DNA of 64,000 nt, taken from NCBI GenBank assembly GCA_027625915.1, contig JANTQA010000048.1:3224001-3288000 (forward strand), given 5' to 3'. This document shows, in pieces, positions 10,969 to 22,515 of this stretch. The DNA is from Anaeramoeba flamelloides. Its lineage: Eukaryota; Metamonada; Anaeramoebidae. The notes under the pieces are model-generated. The model ran no database searches, was not told the DNA's origin, and saw only the letters and a list, made by a program, of their open reading frames with translations. The first letter of the stretch is position 1, and each line of letters opens with the position of its first letter. The position numbers and the translations under genes are program-made.

Positions 10969-11938
10969 AATAAGATCGTTTCTAAAGTTGTTATTAATTG
11001 TTTTTATTTTTTTTGTGTTTTTATTTTCCAAAAGACAGGAAAGAATTCGGTTTTAGGGTAACTAGCTTTTAAAAAAAAAAAAAAAAAAGAAATTAAAAAA
11101 AAAAATATTTACTATGTAATAATATAAACTAAAAAAAATGAATTTGAAATTCTCTGGAGTTTAAACTCAAGATTATGTTTCTTATTTTTAAAAAGAATTA
11201 ATAACACAAGAAAGTCTGTGAATTTTTTTGTTTAAGGGTCTAGTAACCAAAAAAAAAAAACGAGTTTGAAAGAATTTAATAGCTAATCCAAAAAATTTTT
11301 TATCATTAACCGAAATTGAAAAATGAAGTAAAAATCTCATTAATAGAATACCTTTCTTCCGTTTAGATTCGTTTTAAAGAAACATTTGTTTGTTTTTATA
11401 ATGTTCTTTTTTACTGATTTTTCAATTTCAAATAAGTTTAAAAAATGTTTTTGAAAGTTTTGATCCTTATTTCTCATTATTATGGATTTAATCTTAATCA
11501 AGAAAAAGTCAAAGATTACAACGTATTGTTATTGATGGTAAATCGCATTAATACTACATGGTTCAATGTTTCTAAAAATTCTATTAGTAAGATAATTATA
11601 TTTGTTGATCCAAATTAATTCCTAAAAAGTAGTCACGAAATTCTTTTGTTTAGATTAATGTTTGAGAATCAAAAAAAAAAGATCTGTATTATGACCAATC
11701 TTATTTTGTGCCTTATTAGTTATTTGTGTGTCCTTATTTTGATTATATTGTTCCTTATATTTTTTCAGAAAGTGATTGCTCAAAAGTTGTTTGACTTTAT
11801 CATGTATTTTATCAACCAACAGTTAAGAGAATTTCAAAGGTGAGAAAAAAATCTGAAGTTACTTCAATTGAACCATATTCTAAATTTTGACTTTCCTGTG
11901 GTGTTTGTTTATTCCGTAGATTTCGGAATACTCATTAA

Positions 11939-13813
11939 CCATTGTGAAAAAAATTTGGTTCATTAAAAAAAATTGTGTAAGTAAAAAATTTGTATCTGTT
12001 TTTTAAAGAGTAAATATTGGCAAAATGATTTTTGATCAACGTAAAATTTTAGGAATAAATCTTACATTTAAGAAAAACCAAAGTCAATATCAATTAGAAT
12101 TTTCAAAATTAAAATTATTTTATTACATTTTGACCCTTTAGAATTGCTTTGGAATGCTAAAAATACACAAATTGACTTTTAATTGTAAACTTTACTAAAA
12201 ATATTACTGAGAAATTCCAAAAAATCGCAACCAATTTTTATTTCAATTTCGTTTTTTTTGTTTAAAACTTGTAAACTCTACTTTTAAAGCATTTCATATA
12301 AAAAAGTTCTTGAAAAGTAACTTTTTGAAGGGCCAACTAATTTACAATGTTTCTAAACCTTTAAACGAATTAAATGCTTTCAACCATAGCCAAAGTAAAA
12401 ACTTTTACAAAATGAAAATGAACTAAAAATTTCCAACTATTATTTGAACATATTAGTAATTATTTTTTAGTAGAATACATTCCAAGAACAAGTTGGTTAT
12501 TGTTTGCGAAGACCAAAAATTAATAATTTATTTAAATAAAAGTTCGTCTATGGAGATTTAATGTTTACAATCCCTGAAATTTGAAAAAAAAAATATCTTA
12601 TGTGGGGTGTGGGTACTTTTTAATTTGGTTTTTAGCTGGTCGATCTTGTACTTGATATGTGTTTTAATAGTGGTTCAATGTGGCAATTTTTGACAAATTA
12701 TTTTATTTTATTTCTGAATCTGAATTGAAGAATGTATCATCAATACATTGTTAGGTGTTTACGAATAAATGTAGATTTGTGTATTGTCGAAGAAAATTCT
12801 GTTTTACTTATTATTCAATTAACAAAATAAAAAAAATTCTTTTTATAAAAGATCCAAATAAAACTAAACCTAATAAAAAAATTTCAATCAAAAACCCACA
12901 AATCACATTCCTTTATAACTTCCCATCCGATATATTAATCTTAAACTCTTCAATTCGGATTTGGAAAAAAAAAAAAAAATCAATTGTCCAAAATTGCCGC
13001 ATTGGACCACTATTAAAACACATATCAAGTACAAGATCGACCAGCTAAAAACCAAATTAAAAGTTACCCACACCCTACTCAATATAATCATTTTTCAAAT
13101 TCCAGGGATTGTAAACCTTAAAGAATTTAAAAGGTTTCTGAAATCTTAATATTTAGTTATTTTGAAGTTTTGATTGTAAAGCATTACAGTCAGTTCCACT
13201 TTTAAGATACAAACTTTCAACGAAATTTAAAACTCAAAAAAATCTCAAATTAAGGTTCAAGATTGTAAAAATTTTTTTTACAATTTATTTTACTAGAACC
13301 AGAATTTTGTGCCTTAATTTGAGATTTTTATTGTGCCTTAAATTCTGTTGAAAGTTTGTGCCTTAAAAGTGGAACTGGCTGTAGTAGAAAACAATCTCTT
13401 CAGAAAAAATAACTATTTGGAAGCATTTATTAATTCAATTTGGTTTAAAAGGTTGATTAAGATTAACCATGGGAAATTTGCGTTCATTAACAATGATAAA
13501 TATCTTATTGGATTAATATATTTTAATATTTCCTTTTAAATAGTTCTCATATATTTAGGAAAGTTTACAATTAAAAATAAAGTTTAGTATTTTTAGAGTT
13601 CCACGGTAATTCTAAAAGGTCAAAATGAAACAAAATAAATTACTTTTGAAAATTATAATTGATTTTGACGTTGGTTTTTCTTAAATGTAAGATTTATTCC
13701 TAAAATTTTACGTTGATCAAAAATCATTTTGCCAATATTTACTCTTTAAAAAACAGAAACAAATTTTTGACTGAACCAATTATTTTTAATGAACAAAATT
13801 TTTTTTACAATAG
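11939..13813. mobile_element. Large inverted-repeat element E (fold-back type)
   Basis: Outer arms 11939-12190 and 13560-13813 are imperfect reverse complements, sharing AAAGAGTAAATATTGGCAAA and CAACGTAAAATTTTAGGAAT. Inner arms 12563-12731 and 12947-13116 also pair, sharing TTTTTAGCTGGTCGATCTTG, and look about 85-90% identical. The regions between them have diverged. The right arm carries a later insertion, C2. Left flank is TTAA and right flank TTAG, so a TTAA duplication is possible but imperfect. Frames at 12755-13048 and 12961-13149 fall in the arms and look incidental. Confidence 0.75.
13187..13381. mobile_element. Palindromic element C2 (family C, TA duplication)
   Basis: 195 bp between TA duplications. 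It starts CAGTCAGTTCCACTTTTAA and ends TTAAAAGTGGAACTGGCTG. The inverted repeat continues through most of each half, including CTCAAATTAAGG and CCTTAATTTGAGATT, so the element is nearly one hairpin. TA plus CAGT ends indicate a non-autonomous Tc1/mariner-superfamily element. Confidence 0.85.
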
Positions 13814-13942
13814 TTAGATCTCTGAAAAAAATAAAATTTTAAAGAAATTACAAAAAAGAAAATAAAGTCAAAATTAAATATTAAACATTTTATTGAATTG
13901 GTAGTAAAATCATTTGAGAATTGGGTAAAGTTTTTAAACACT

Positions 13943-14518
13943 TTACATGATAGAACAAAATGTCTTAAATTTCTTCTCTTCAGGACTTATCACTGCTTGT
14001 ATTGCATAATCAAAAACCGATTTTATATTCTTTTGTGTTATAGAAGAACATTCGATGTATTTGTAAGCACCAACCTTCTTGCTTAAATCCATCCCTTGTT
14101 GGTAAGAAACGGGTTCACGATTTATTTCTTCTAGTTTTTTTAATATTGTGTGATCACTACGAATATCTGATTTGGTTCCAACAAGAATAATTGGTAAGTC
14201 TCCGCAATGGTGTTTGATTTCTGGAAGCCACTTATATCTGACACTTTCAAAGGAACCCTGTGAGACTATAGAAAAACAGACTACAAAGACATCTGTTTGT
14301 AGATATGGCAAGGGCCTTAGTATGTTATACTCTTCTTGGCCTGCTGTGTCCCAAAGATTGATGTTAATTGGTTCTCCATCAACCATTGTATTTGCAGAAT
14401 AGTTATCATAAAGAGTTGGTACATATTCTATTGGAAAGGAATGTTCTGTATAACTAAGTAACATACAGGTTTTTCCAACAGCTCCATCCCCGGCTACTGT
14501 ACAGTTGATTGATCTCAT
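13943..14518 (-). CDS. Rac-like Rho family small GTPase
   Basis: A 191-residue Rho/Rac GTPase, single exon, a membrane-anchored switch acting on actin and kinase effectors. All family landmarks occupy Rac numbering: P-loop GDGAVGKT at 10-17, effector-loop Thr35 in [19 protein letters not shown] at 57-62, guanine-specificity TKSD at 115-118 (Rac has TKLD), and ECSS for the last G motif. The Rho-specific insert (about 122-135) is present. The C terminus CSIM is a CAAX box; Met favours farnesylation by the general rule. The polybasic stretch is weak (EEKKFKTF). ATG follows an A-rich leader; TAA stop. Confidence 0.95.
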   Translation of the reverse strand: MRSINCTVAGDGAVGKTCMLLSYTEHSFPIEYVPTLYDNYSANTMVDGEPININLWDTAGQEEYNILRPLPYLQTDVFVVCFSIVSQGSFESVRYKWLPEIKHHCGDLPIILVGTKSDIRSDHTILKKLEEINREPVSYQQGMDLSKKVGAYKYIECSSITQKNIKSVFDYAIQAVISPEEKKFKTFCSIM

Positions 14519-16667
14519 TTTTTATTTGTTTTTGGTTTGTTTGAAATTGTTTTATCAAAAAGTTTGCAATTTAACAATATTGAATCTAAAAAAAAATATT
14601 TTTTTTTTCAAAAACTAATTGTTGAAACATTTGAAAATTTCAAATCAAAGAAAAAGAATAATTATTATCTTTTAATAAACTCAACCCCCACAAATTGCAA
14701 CAATTCAATATACTATCAAATTATGAAAAAGATTTCAATTTTTTTTTTCTTTTTTGTTAAAGGATTTTTATGAATTTTGAAAGTTTTACTGTTTGATGGA
14801 AAATAAAAAGAGCAAAATTTTCAGTCAGCTTTCCATACTGGTATTTTACTTTTAAATGGGATTTTTTTTCACTTCATTTTCAATTTCTCTTTTTTAAGAG
14901 AAGATACCCAAATTGTAACCTAATTTCTTTGAGAACTGTATTTATTCAAAAAAAATATGGAAAAGGAAGTGAAAATTCTTTCCCATTTAGAATTCAAATA
15001 CCAGTAATATCTAATCTGATCAAAAATTAAAAATAAACATTAAAAGTTTGTAATTCTAAAAAGAGAATGAATAATTTCGGCTTGTTTTAGGATTATATAA
15101 AAAACTTGAAAAGTAACCTGATTAAAATATTTTTCTTTGAAAAACTGAATGAAAATTGTTTACAATTTATTTTCAAACAAATAATCTAATTCGAATATCA
15201 GAGAAGAAAATGGTTTGTTGTGTGATTTTTTGTTTTGGTTACCTCTTTCTTTTATTTTGATCAAAAATGTAAAAAGATGTGAATTTTGGAAGTACCTATT
15301 TGGTTGTAATTGAGGTATTTTTTTCATTCCTATTCAGTTAGTAAGGAAAAAAAAGAGTTTAATTTTTGAAAGATACAATTTCTAACAACATTTATTTGAA
15401 TAAAAAAAGGGATAATATTAACACTTAATTTTTCTAGTTCTTAATTCAAATAGAGAATTCACATTACAACCTACTGGTTTAAAAGCCTGTTTAGAACAAG
15501 AAAAATAAGGAAAATAAATCCAAAATTAACAATCTTTTTTTATTCTATTATTTTCCAATGAAAAAAACTCAAAATATTTAGTTCACTTTTCAAAATACTT
15601 TTCAGTTTACTAGTCAAAGCAAAACCAAAGATCTTGACAACATCGTTTAGAAATGATATTTTTAGGCAATAAATTATACTTTACTTCATGGACTCTAAGA
15701 CAAAATTTTTAACTATGTTAATTTGATTATAACTGTAATAATGAATATTCATTTTGGAAATTGAAATAAAAATTTTCTTTTATGCATTGGAAAATAACAG
15801 TATTCAAACACCAATGTAATTTTTCAATCACAAAACAGTTTTCTCAAGCAAATGATTGGAATTTGTGACCAATACGGATAAATTCGAATAAATTGAATTC
15901 AATTTTTAGTTCAATTAAAATTTTTAGTTCATCATTTTAACTCAACAAATAAAAAAACTCAAGAGAACAAATCCTTTAAAAGACAAACCAATTTTGCAAA
16001 GTTCGTTCATATTTAAATTTTTAGAATGCTTTAATTAAAGCTTGTGTAAAAAAATTTGTAAAATGAAAAATGAAGTAAAAATTTTCAGATATTTTTTTGA
16101 ATTTATATGTATTTAAATGTTTGGTTTATTTTTGATCTATGGACTATACACTCCCATGTGTTTGGGTTAACGAATAAACTGAAATTAATAGAAGATTCAA
16201 TTATTGTTAAAAATTGAAAATCAGTACAATGTTTAATTTATTTCCAATCCAAATAACTTGGAAGAAAAATAGTTTGTAAAAAACTTGACTTTATTCCTTC
16301 AAGGTCCTCTTTCTCTTCTTTCAACTGTACCTAAAAAAATGTTGTAAACTTTAGGTTTTTTTTAATTTTCAAGGAAATAAGACATTAGATTTCCTATTGT
16401 GAAATTTCAAAAAGTCTTCTTTCATTTGAGTGAAAGAAAACAAGAAAAAAAAGATTTCTAAAAAAAATAATAAGGATTATGAAATTAGAGCTTTTTCTAC
16501 AGGAACTTCAAATAGAAACAAAAATTCCAAAACACCAAAAAGATTGGAATTTTTGGAGCAATTTTAGAAATAATGTTTTTAAGAATTTCTAAGAGTAAAT
16601 CAAAATAGTAATTTGTTTCATTTTTTTTACCTTTTTTATCTTTATATAAAATCAAAACAATTTACAA
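14519..16667. other. 2.1-kb spacer with one small TIR element
   Basis: Contains element G (14838-15004). No frame here shows recognisable protein similarity. The stretch immediately before 16668 is the RPL38 promoter and leader, with TATATAAAATC about 20 bp before the ATG; no defined promoter element can be claimed. Confidence 0.55.
14838..15004. mobile_element. Small TIR element G (TA flanks)
   Basis: 167 bp between TA dinucleotides. It begins CTGGTATTTTACTTTTAAA and ends AATTCAAATACCAG, with inverted similarity extending about 45 bp through CACTTC/GAAGTG. Non-coding. A possible weak relative is the inverted repeat at 63184-63312. Confidence 0.6.
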
Positions 16668-17130
16668 ATGGTTTGTGGTCTCTTTTACATACCTACTTTA
16701 AACAAAAAAAATCGTTTTTCTAATCACCTAAACACCTTGTTAAAAATTTTTTTAATTTTTTTTTATAATTTTCTGAACAAAAGCCAAAAGAAGTAAAACA
16801 CATCAAAGAATTCATGAAACTTAGCAAAAAAGAAGATATGAAATGTAAGTTTTGTTTTTTTCAAAGATCTTTACTTTTTCTTTTTTTTTTTTTTTACTTT
16901 TTTCATTTTACTTTTTTTGCTTTTTTTTCTTTTTTCTTTTTCTTTTTCTTTTTTTTTTAAAAACCAAAGACGTTGTTGTCAAAAAGCTTGGAGAAAACGG
17001 AAGAAAGTTTAAACTTAGAGGAAGCAAATACCTTTATACCTTCAAAATTTATGATGAAGACAAAGCTAAAAAATTACAAGACGGACTTCCAATTGAACTC
17101 GAAAAAAGAGGACCTCTTTTCAAAAAATAA
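16668..17130 (+). CDS. RPL38: 60S ribosomal protein eL38 (RPL38), three exons
   Basis: eL38 of the large ribosomal subunit. Exon 1 contributes only the ATG (16668-16670), exon 2 is 16784-16844 and exon 3 is 16970-17130, giving 74 residues against 70 in human RPL38. The product starts MPKEVKHIKEFMKLSKKE, then KYVVVKK and GRKFKLRGSKYLYTF. The exon 2/3 join T/GTAAGT to AAAG/AC restores MKYVVVKK in exact register with the family. The isolated ATG is inferred: exon 2 begins with the conserved Pro-Lys just after an AG, no ATG precedes it in frame, and ATG/GTTTGT lies 113 bp upstream. Confidence 0.88.
16671..16783 (+). other. RPL38 intron 1, directly after the start codon
   Basis: Donor GTTTGT immediately after ATG; acceptor AAAAG before CCAAAAGAAG. 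113 bp, phase 0. Deduced from the need to supply a start to a conserved N terminus. Confidence 0.7.
16845..16969 (+). other. RPL38 intron 2, almost all T and C
   Basis: Donor GTAAGT, acceptor CAAAG, 125 bp, phase 1. From about 16876 to 16958 it is nearly pure pyrimidine with TTTTTC-type units. Confidence 0.9.
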
Positions 17131-17969
17131 ATTATTTGGTTGCTGCTGAACACACAAAGGATAGATTTTTTAATTCTCGAATACCTCTTTCCAGTAAAAA
17201 AATTTGTTTCATCTCTTTAATTTAAATAAAAATACAAACCTACACAAACCGTATTTTTTTTCTTTAAATTTGAAAAAATAAAAGAACTCTATAAAACTAC
17301 TTAATCTTTGTTTTTTTCTTTTTTTTTTTTGATTTTCCTTTCACATATTTGGTTAGATAAAAATCTTATGTTTCTTTTTTTTGAATTACTTTTTTCCTCA
17401 AAGCAAACAAAAATGGAATTTGTTTCTGAGAAACACTTCTTAACACTGAAAGATCCAAACCAGCTTTTTTAAAAAAAAATCACAACCATAACCTTCGAAC
17501 CATTATTTAATGCTTTTTAAACAAGTTCCATAATTTTTTTTTTCACTTTATTACCAAACACTTAATTCCACTCCAGGAGATCCATTCACGAATTTTTAAG
17601 TAAAGATGATATGATAATTTTCAATCATTTGTTGCTGATAAATTCAAATAAATGTTTGAAAATTTTTTACTTCATTTTGCTTCTTTGAAATTTTTTAATC
17701 TAGGCTTTGGAAAAGGGATTTTATTTGTTTTACAGACTAAGAAACTTTTGAAAATTAGTTAGATCTTCAAAATGTTCTTTGAACAAACTCTTTTGGTTGT
17801 TGAGTTTTTGAATTTAAAAAAAAATGGAAAGAGTACTAACAATTTTTTTTAACTTTTTTAGATTTATTAGTATTAAACATCACTTTTCCACTACTCATTA
17901 GTTTTAAATTTTATTTTTTTTAAAGATTGGCTTTCTACCAAAAAATAAAATTAAAAATTAAAATTGAAT

Positions 17970-19259
17970 TTAAGGTTCCAGTCATTACAGTTAAAAATAA
18001 TTTTCTGAAATGGATTAAAAAAAAAATTGTCATTTTAATGAGTACCTAATACCAATCAAAAATTATCCAACATGTTAAGCACGATCGATCTCCAAAAATT
18101 AATAATCAACAATAAAGCTATTTCCAATAAAGTGGGGCAAATTTATTTTAAAATATCTCTTTTAAGTCCAATATTCAAAAAAGTATTTAAACATCCAAAA
18201 TCATTAACTACCATTTATGGATTCTTGATATTCGTTCAATTCGTTTCTTAATATTGTATTACATAAATAAAAATTATTAAAATTTCTGATCTCGATTTTA
18301 TCTGATATTTTTAAGAGGTAAAAATTGGTGTTTATTATTTTCTTTTTGATCGAAAAAACCGTTTCCATAACTTGTTTAATCCCAACAAAATTTCAAATAT
18401 AATTGAAAGAATGTAACTTCATTTTATTGTTTAAAAAATCATTTATGTCCTTTTCATATTTTCAGTTTTTTTTATGAAATTGGTCATACATTGTTTTCAC
18501 GAAAAAAAGTGCTATTTTTTTTTTCCATTATTTGGGAAATATTTCAACTAATATATTTTGAAATAAATACCATAGTCATTGATTTAATCGACATTGATAT
18601 TAAACTTAATTTGTCTATGTCAATTCATGTATACCTTTACTAACAATGATGATTTTTTCTAAAATTTTAAAAAAAATGTCCCACTTTTTTGGAAATACCT
18701 TAGGGTAATTTTAGAAAAAAGCGCCAAAGAGATAGACCCAGTTTCCAATTTAAATGGTTAGAATTTATAATTTTGAAAACAACTGTGTTAGTTTTGAAGT
18801 GTCGTTTTTTGGTGCTTTTTGAGATCTCTAAGATTTTTTTTTTCATTTTTTTTTTGTTTTTCAAATGAGATATTTTTATCTCAAGAATGTTACAAAAACC
18901 TAACTTGGTCAAATTTAGAGAGTTATAAAATAACCACAAATCAGATTAAATCGAATTAAATTGGTTGTATACTCCAAGAAAGCAATTTGTTTTATTTTAA
19001 AGAAATTTGACCATTTGGAAATAGAAATTGAAATAAGTTATTTTTTTTCTTAAAATTTGATTTTTTTGGAATTGAGTATACTTTTTAAATATTTTTTTTT
19101 TTTATTTGAATTTTCTGATAATGATATTACCTAAAGATTTTTATTTTTGAACTTTAAATTTTGCCAATTAAAAGAAGTGCAATTTAATAATGTCCTTTTT
19201 GGTTTCAAGTCACATCCTGACCACAGGTACAAACACACAATAAATACCTAGACCCTTAA
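17970..19259 (-). mobile_element. TTAA-flanked element A3 (family A), interrupted by element B
   Basis: Starts TTAAGGTTCCAGTCATT and ends ATACCTAGACCCTTAA, the same ends as A2 in reverse orientation. Its interior matches A2 reverse-complemented (GTACCTAATACCAATCAAAA; GATCTCTAAGATTTTTTTT). It is 1290 bp only because of the 575-bp insertion B; without it the copy would be about the size of A2. Confidence 0.75.
18121..18695. mobile_element. TIR element B nested inside A3 (TA duplication)
   Basis: 575 bp between TA dinucleotides. The left end is TTTCCAATAAAGTGGGGC and the right end, reverse-complemented, is TTTCCAAAAAAGTGGGAC, with about 33 bp of inverted similarity through TTTTAAAAT. Removing it together with one TA restores colinearity with A2. 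No ORF inside. TA duplication suggests a Tc1/mariner-like non-autonomous element. Confidence 0.75.
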
Positions 19260-20659
19260 TCTGTGATTTCCAAAAATCCTATACTCTTTTTAAGAACACT
19301 CTCTTAAAAATATTTTCTCTTTGAACTGAAATTGTGAATTTGAAGAAATTTTTTAAAAAATAAACTTTTTTTCATGAAAATTATGCGGGGATTTTGTTTT
19401 TTTTTGAAATGTTAATATTTTAATTTTTCAGTTTTCTAAAAATGATCAAAATAACACCAATTTTTTTTAATTATTTCTAATTAAAGAATTTTTTTCTTAC
19501 GGTGGAAGAGAAATTGAAGTTTTTTTCTTAAGGACATGATAGAAATTGGATTTCCTATTCCATAAAACACAATTTTCCAAGAGATAAAAAAATTTACACC
19601 TTTTAAAATTTCACTGTACGATTGTAACTAATATGCTTAGAACGGAGAATTATCATTATTATTTCATCTTTATGATCCAAAGTATTATTTTTATAAATAA
19701 TTTTTTACAGCTATGACAATTTAAATTTATATCAATATAATTGTTCATTTGATCCCTTATCTTAATAATTAATATATTTTTAAGATGTTGTTTCAGGTTC
19801 TATTAATAATTCCAATTAAAAATGGAAAAATCAAAAATTGGCGATTTTCACAAATTTTTTTATCCTGATAAGATTTTGAGATATCCTATTAAACCACAAA
19901 TTAGAAAGAGAAAGTATCCTGATTCTTTCTGAAAGTTATGATTAATGATATATTGAATTGCCAGAAAAATTTAGACTTTCCCATTTGTTGCTATTTTTGA
20001 CACAGTAAAAAAATATTTTTGATTTATAAGACATACTACATTCAAGATCTTGATGAAATCGAAAGGAAGACAATTAAAGTACCAGTTAACTCAGATTAAA
20101 AATTTTACAATCGTCAATTGTATTCTGCACAACTCGAAAAAAGTATGGCGATTTTGATCATTTTTTTTTAGCCAAACTATTAAACTTTTCAAATTCCAAA
20201 GAAAAAAAAAAAACTGAACTTTTAATTTTGTTGTTTAACTTTTTTTTTTTTCACTAAAATTATGTATAAACTTTCTTTTTCAATTATTTTCCATATTAAT
20301 ATATTTGTTTTTTTTTTTTTAATAATCTCAAACATGCTGCAGTTAACATTTTATAACTACCCATAAAATATATTTTTTCCCTTTATTTATTTATATTTCA
20401 TTTGGGGTATGTGTGGTTAACACCCCCCCCTATTTACCCATATTCCAATAATTTTTCTTTATAAATTGTATTAAAGATTCAATTATTACTCTTCTCCATT
20501 GGGAATAATAACGTCAAAGTTTATAATTTCCTCATAATATTGAAATGATGGTTATTTATTTTTTTTTGAATATTAGAAACAACAATATTTTATCAACCAT
20601 TAACTTCGATTAATTCTATAACCTGACTAATAACATTAAAAAAAAGAATTTTAGAATTA

Positions 20660-20857
20660 CAGCCAGTTTCACTTTTAGGATACAAACTTTCATCGAAATT
20701 TAAGGTAAAATAAAAATCTCAAATTAAGGCACAAAATTCTGATTCTAGTAAAATAAATTGTATATAAAAAAATTACAAATTTAGTGCCTTAATTTGAGAT
20801 TTTTTTTTGTTTCGTACATTTTATTGAAAGTTTGTGCCTTAAAAGTGGAACTGACTG
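20660..20857. mobile_element. Palindromic element C3 (family C)
   Basis: 198 bp between TA duplications. Ends CAGCCAGTTTCACTTTTAG and TTAAAAGTGGAACTGACTG. The interior CTCAAATTAAGGCAC pairs with GTGCCTTAATTTGAG, so nearly the whole element is a hairpin. Very similar to C2. Confidence 0.85.
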
Positions 20858-21550
20858 TAATTTTTTTGAGTTATATGAGAAATCCAATTAATTGATTTTT
20901 TTTTACAAGTCAATAAAAAGTCTATTTGATCGACAGAGTCTATTTTTTATTGATTTTATAAACATTGATTACACTTAGTTACAATATTTTTTCTCCTTTA
21001 TTAATTTAAATTTTAAAATTAGAATTTTCAAAATATTATATTTTTGTTCTCTCTCAAGAATTACCAGTAATTATTAAAAATTATTTCTAGTTCGAACTTT
21101 TGATCAAAATCATTATTTTAATAAATCTTTTTCCGAATAACAATGCTCTTTTTATTTCAATAGATTTACACTATCCAAAAATAACAAGTAAAAAAAATTC
21201 TCTGCTTAATAATTTGTCTTTTTACAAAATGGAATTTCTGGGAACTATTGTTTTCCAAATAAACAGTTCAAACTTGGTAAAATACATGATTAGGTATTAA
21301 AAACTATGATTACCTTTTCTTAATAATTAACCAATTAGATGATCAAAGAAATTGACAATAAATATTAAATAAAGATGATATTGATTTCTTAAAGTTCTAA
21401 CATTGCAAAAGATATTATTAAAATAAATGATAACATATAAACTATTTCTCAAAAAATAGTGCTAATGTTTGGGAAAGTTTTTGTGTCTAAAAAAAAACAA
21501 AATTTTGAGAAAGTTTTAAATTATTAATAGAATTTGTTTAGAATTCTTTT

Positions 21551-21590
21551 GTATTTTTTTGTATTTTTTTGTATTTTTTTGTACTTTTTA
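21551..21590 (+). repeat. 10-bp tandem repeat GTATTTTTTT
   Basis: Three exact units followed by a variant beginning GTAC. A short simple repeat in spacer. Confidence 0.9.
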
Positions 21591-22054
21591 TCAAAATATC
21601 AATAAGTTTACCTTCAATATATCTTTACAATAATTATACTATTGGAAATATAACAAAATGTTGTATCAGAACAAGAAAAAAATGAATGGTTTTTATTTGA
21701 GAAACCACAAGTATGAAAAAATAGAATTGAAAAATTCCAGTTGGATAAAACTTTTATTTTCTATTGCCAGTTCACCCTTTATAATAAAATTTATTAACAA
21801 ATAAACTAATATTCCAATACTAAAAATTTTTGGGAAGTTGTATTTATTGTTTTTATTAATACCAGCTTTAAAAGTATCTAGTCTCGAAAAAAATTTCCCT
21901 TTTGGGGTCAAAACTATATTTATATATATTTTATTGAATTTTAGTTAAATTTAAATTTTGGGGATATTTACTTGGATATTAAATAACTAATAGTTTTGGA
22001 ATCTCTATATTTATCCAAAAAAACTCAAAAAACAAAAAAAATAACTGATAAGAA

Positions 22055-22515
22055 ATATTGAATGTTTAGGGTTTTCCAGAATATTAAAGAATAGAGTCAA
22101 AATCATTTAGAATTTAGTCGATTCTATTAAATATTTGAAAAACAAAAAAAAAAAAAAAAACAATTAAAAAAAACCTAAGAGAAATGTTGTAGAGTGGTTA
22201 GGTTTTTTTAATTTAAGAAATTAAAAGAAAATTTTAGAAATTTACTTTTTATTTTGGGAATCCAAAAAAAAACTAATGGTACCTAGGTTTAATTGAGGTT
22301 TTCTGTTTTATTTGTAAAGTGTTCTGTTTTTTTTTACTTTTTGAAATAAATAAAAAACCCAAGAAATCCTAATGGAGGTTTTTCAGGATTTAAAAGAATA
22401 AAGAAAAATCAAGGATTTTACTCTATTTTTTGAAAATTTTGGAAAATCTAACGGGTTTTTTTTTCTTACTTTTTAGAATAAATTGAAAATTTTAAGAAAT
22501 TAACAAATTAATTAC
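22055..22515. repeat. Degenerate repeat block H1, upstream of the ankyrin gene
   Basis: Shares motifs with the block at 28585-29180, such as TTTCTGTTTTATTTG with AGTGTTCT, and a palindromic segment around GAATAAAGAAAAATCAAGG. Boundaries are vague and no terminal repeat is clear. It looks like an old repeat rather than a defined element. Confidence 0.4.

Larger units (their letters stand above)
10969..13942. other. Spacer with a 1.9-kb inverted-repeat element
   Basis: 11939-13813 is the large inverted repeat E with element C2 inside it. The 10969-11938 part has no supported gene. One 61-codon hydrophobic frame (ATG at 11658) precedes a GTGAG but resembles nothing known. 13814-13942 is the 3' flank of the Rho gene. 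Confidence 0.6.

Noticed and set aside
11658-11843. 61-codon hydrophobic frame followed by GTGAG and a TCCGTAG acceptor-like site
   Set aside because: A tiny two-exon membrane protein is possible, but there is no similarity, and the second exon would end in the inverted repeat within a few codons.
12755-13149. Overlapping frames inside the large inverted repeat
   Set aside because: They read through repeat arms, mostly lack convincing starts and show no protein family.
16260-16340. Minus-strand stretch after a TTTTTTTAG acceptor-like site, rich in Glu/Lys codons
   Set aside because: Looked like a last exon, but no upstream exon, donor or similarity could be found.
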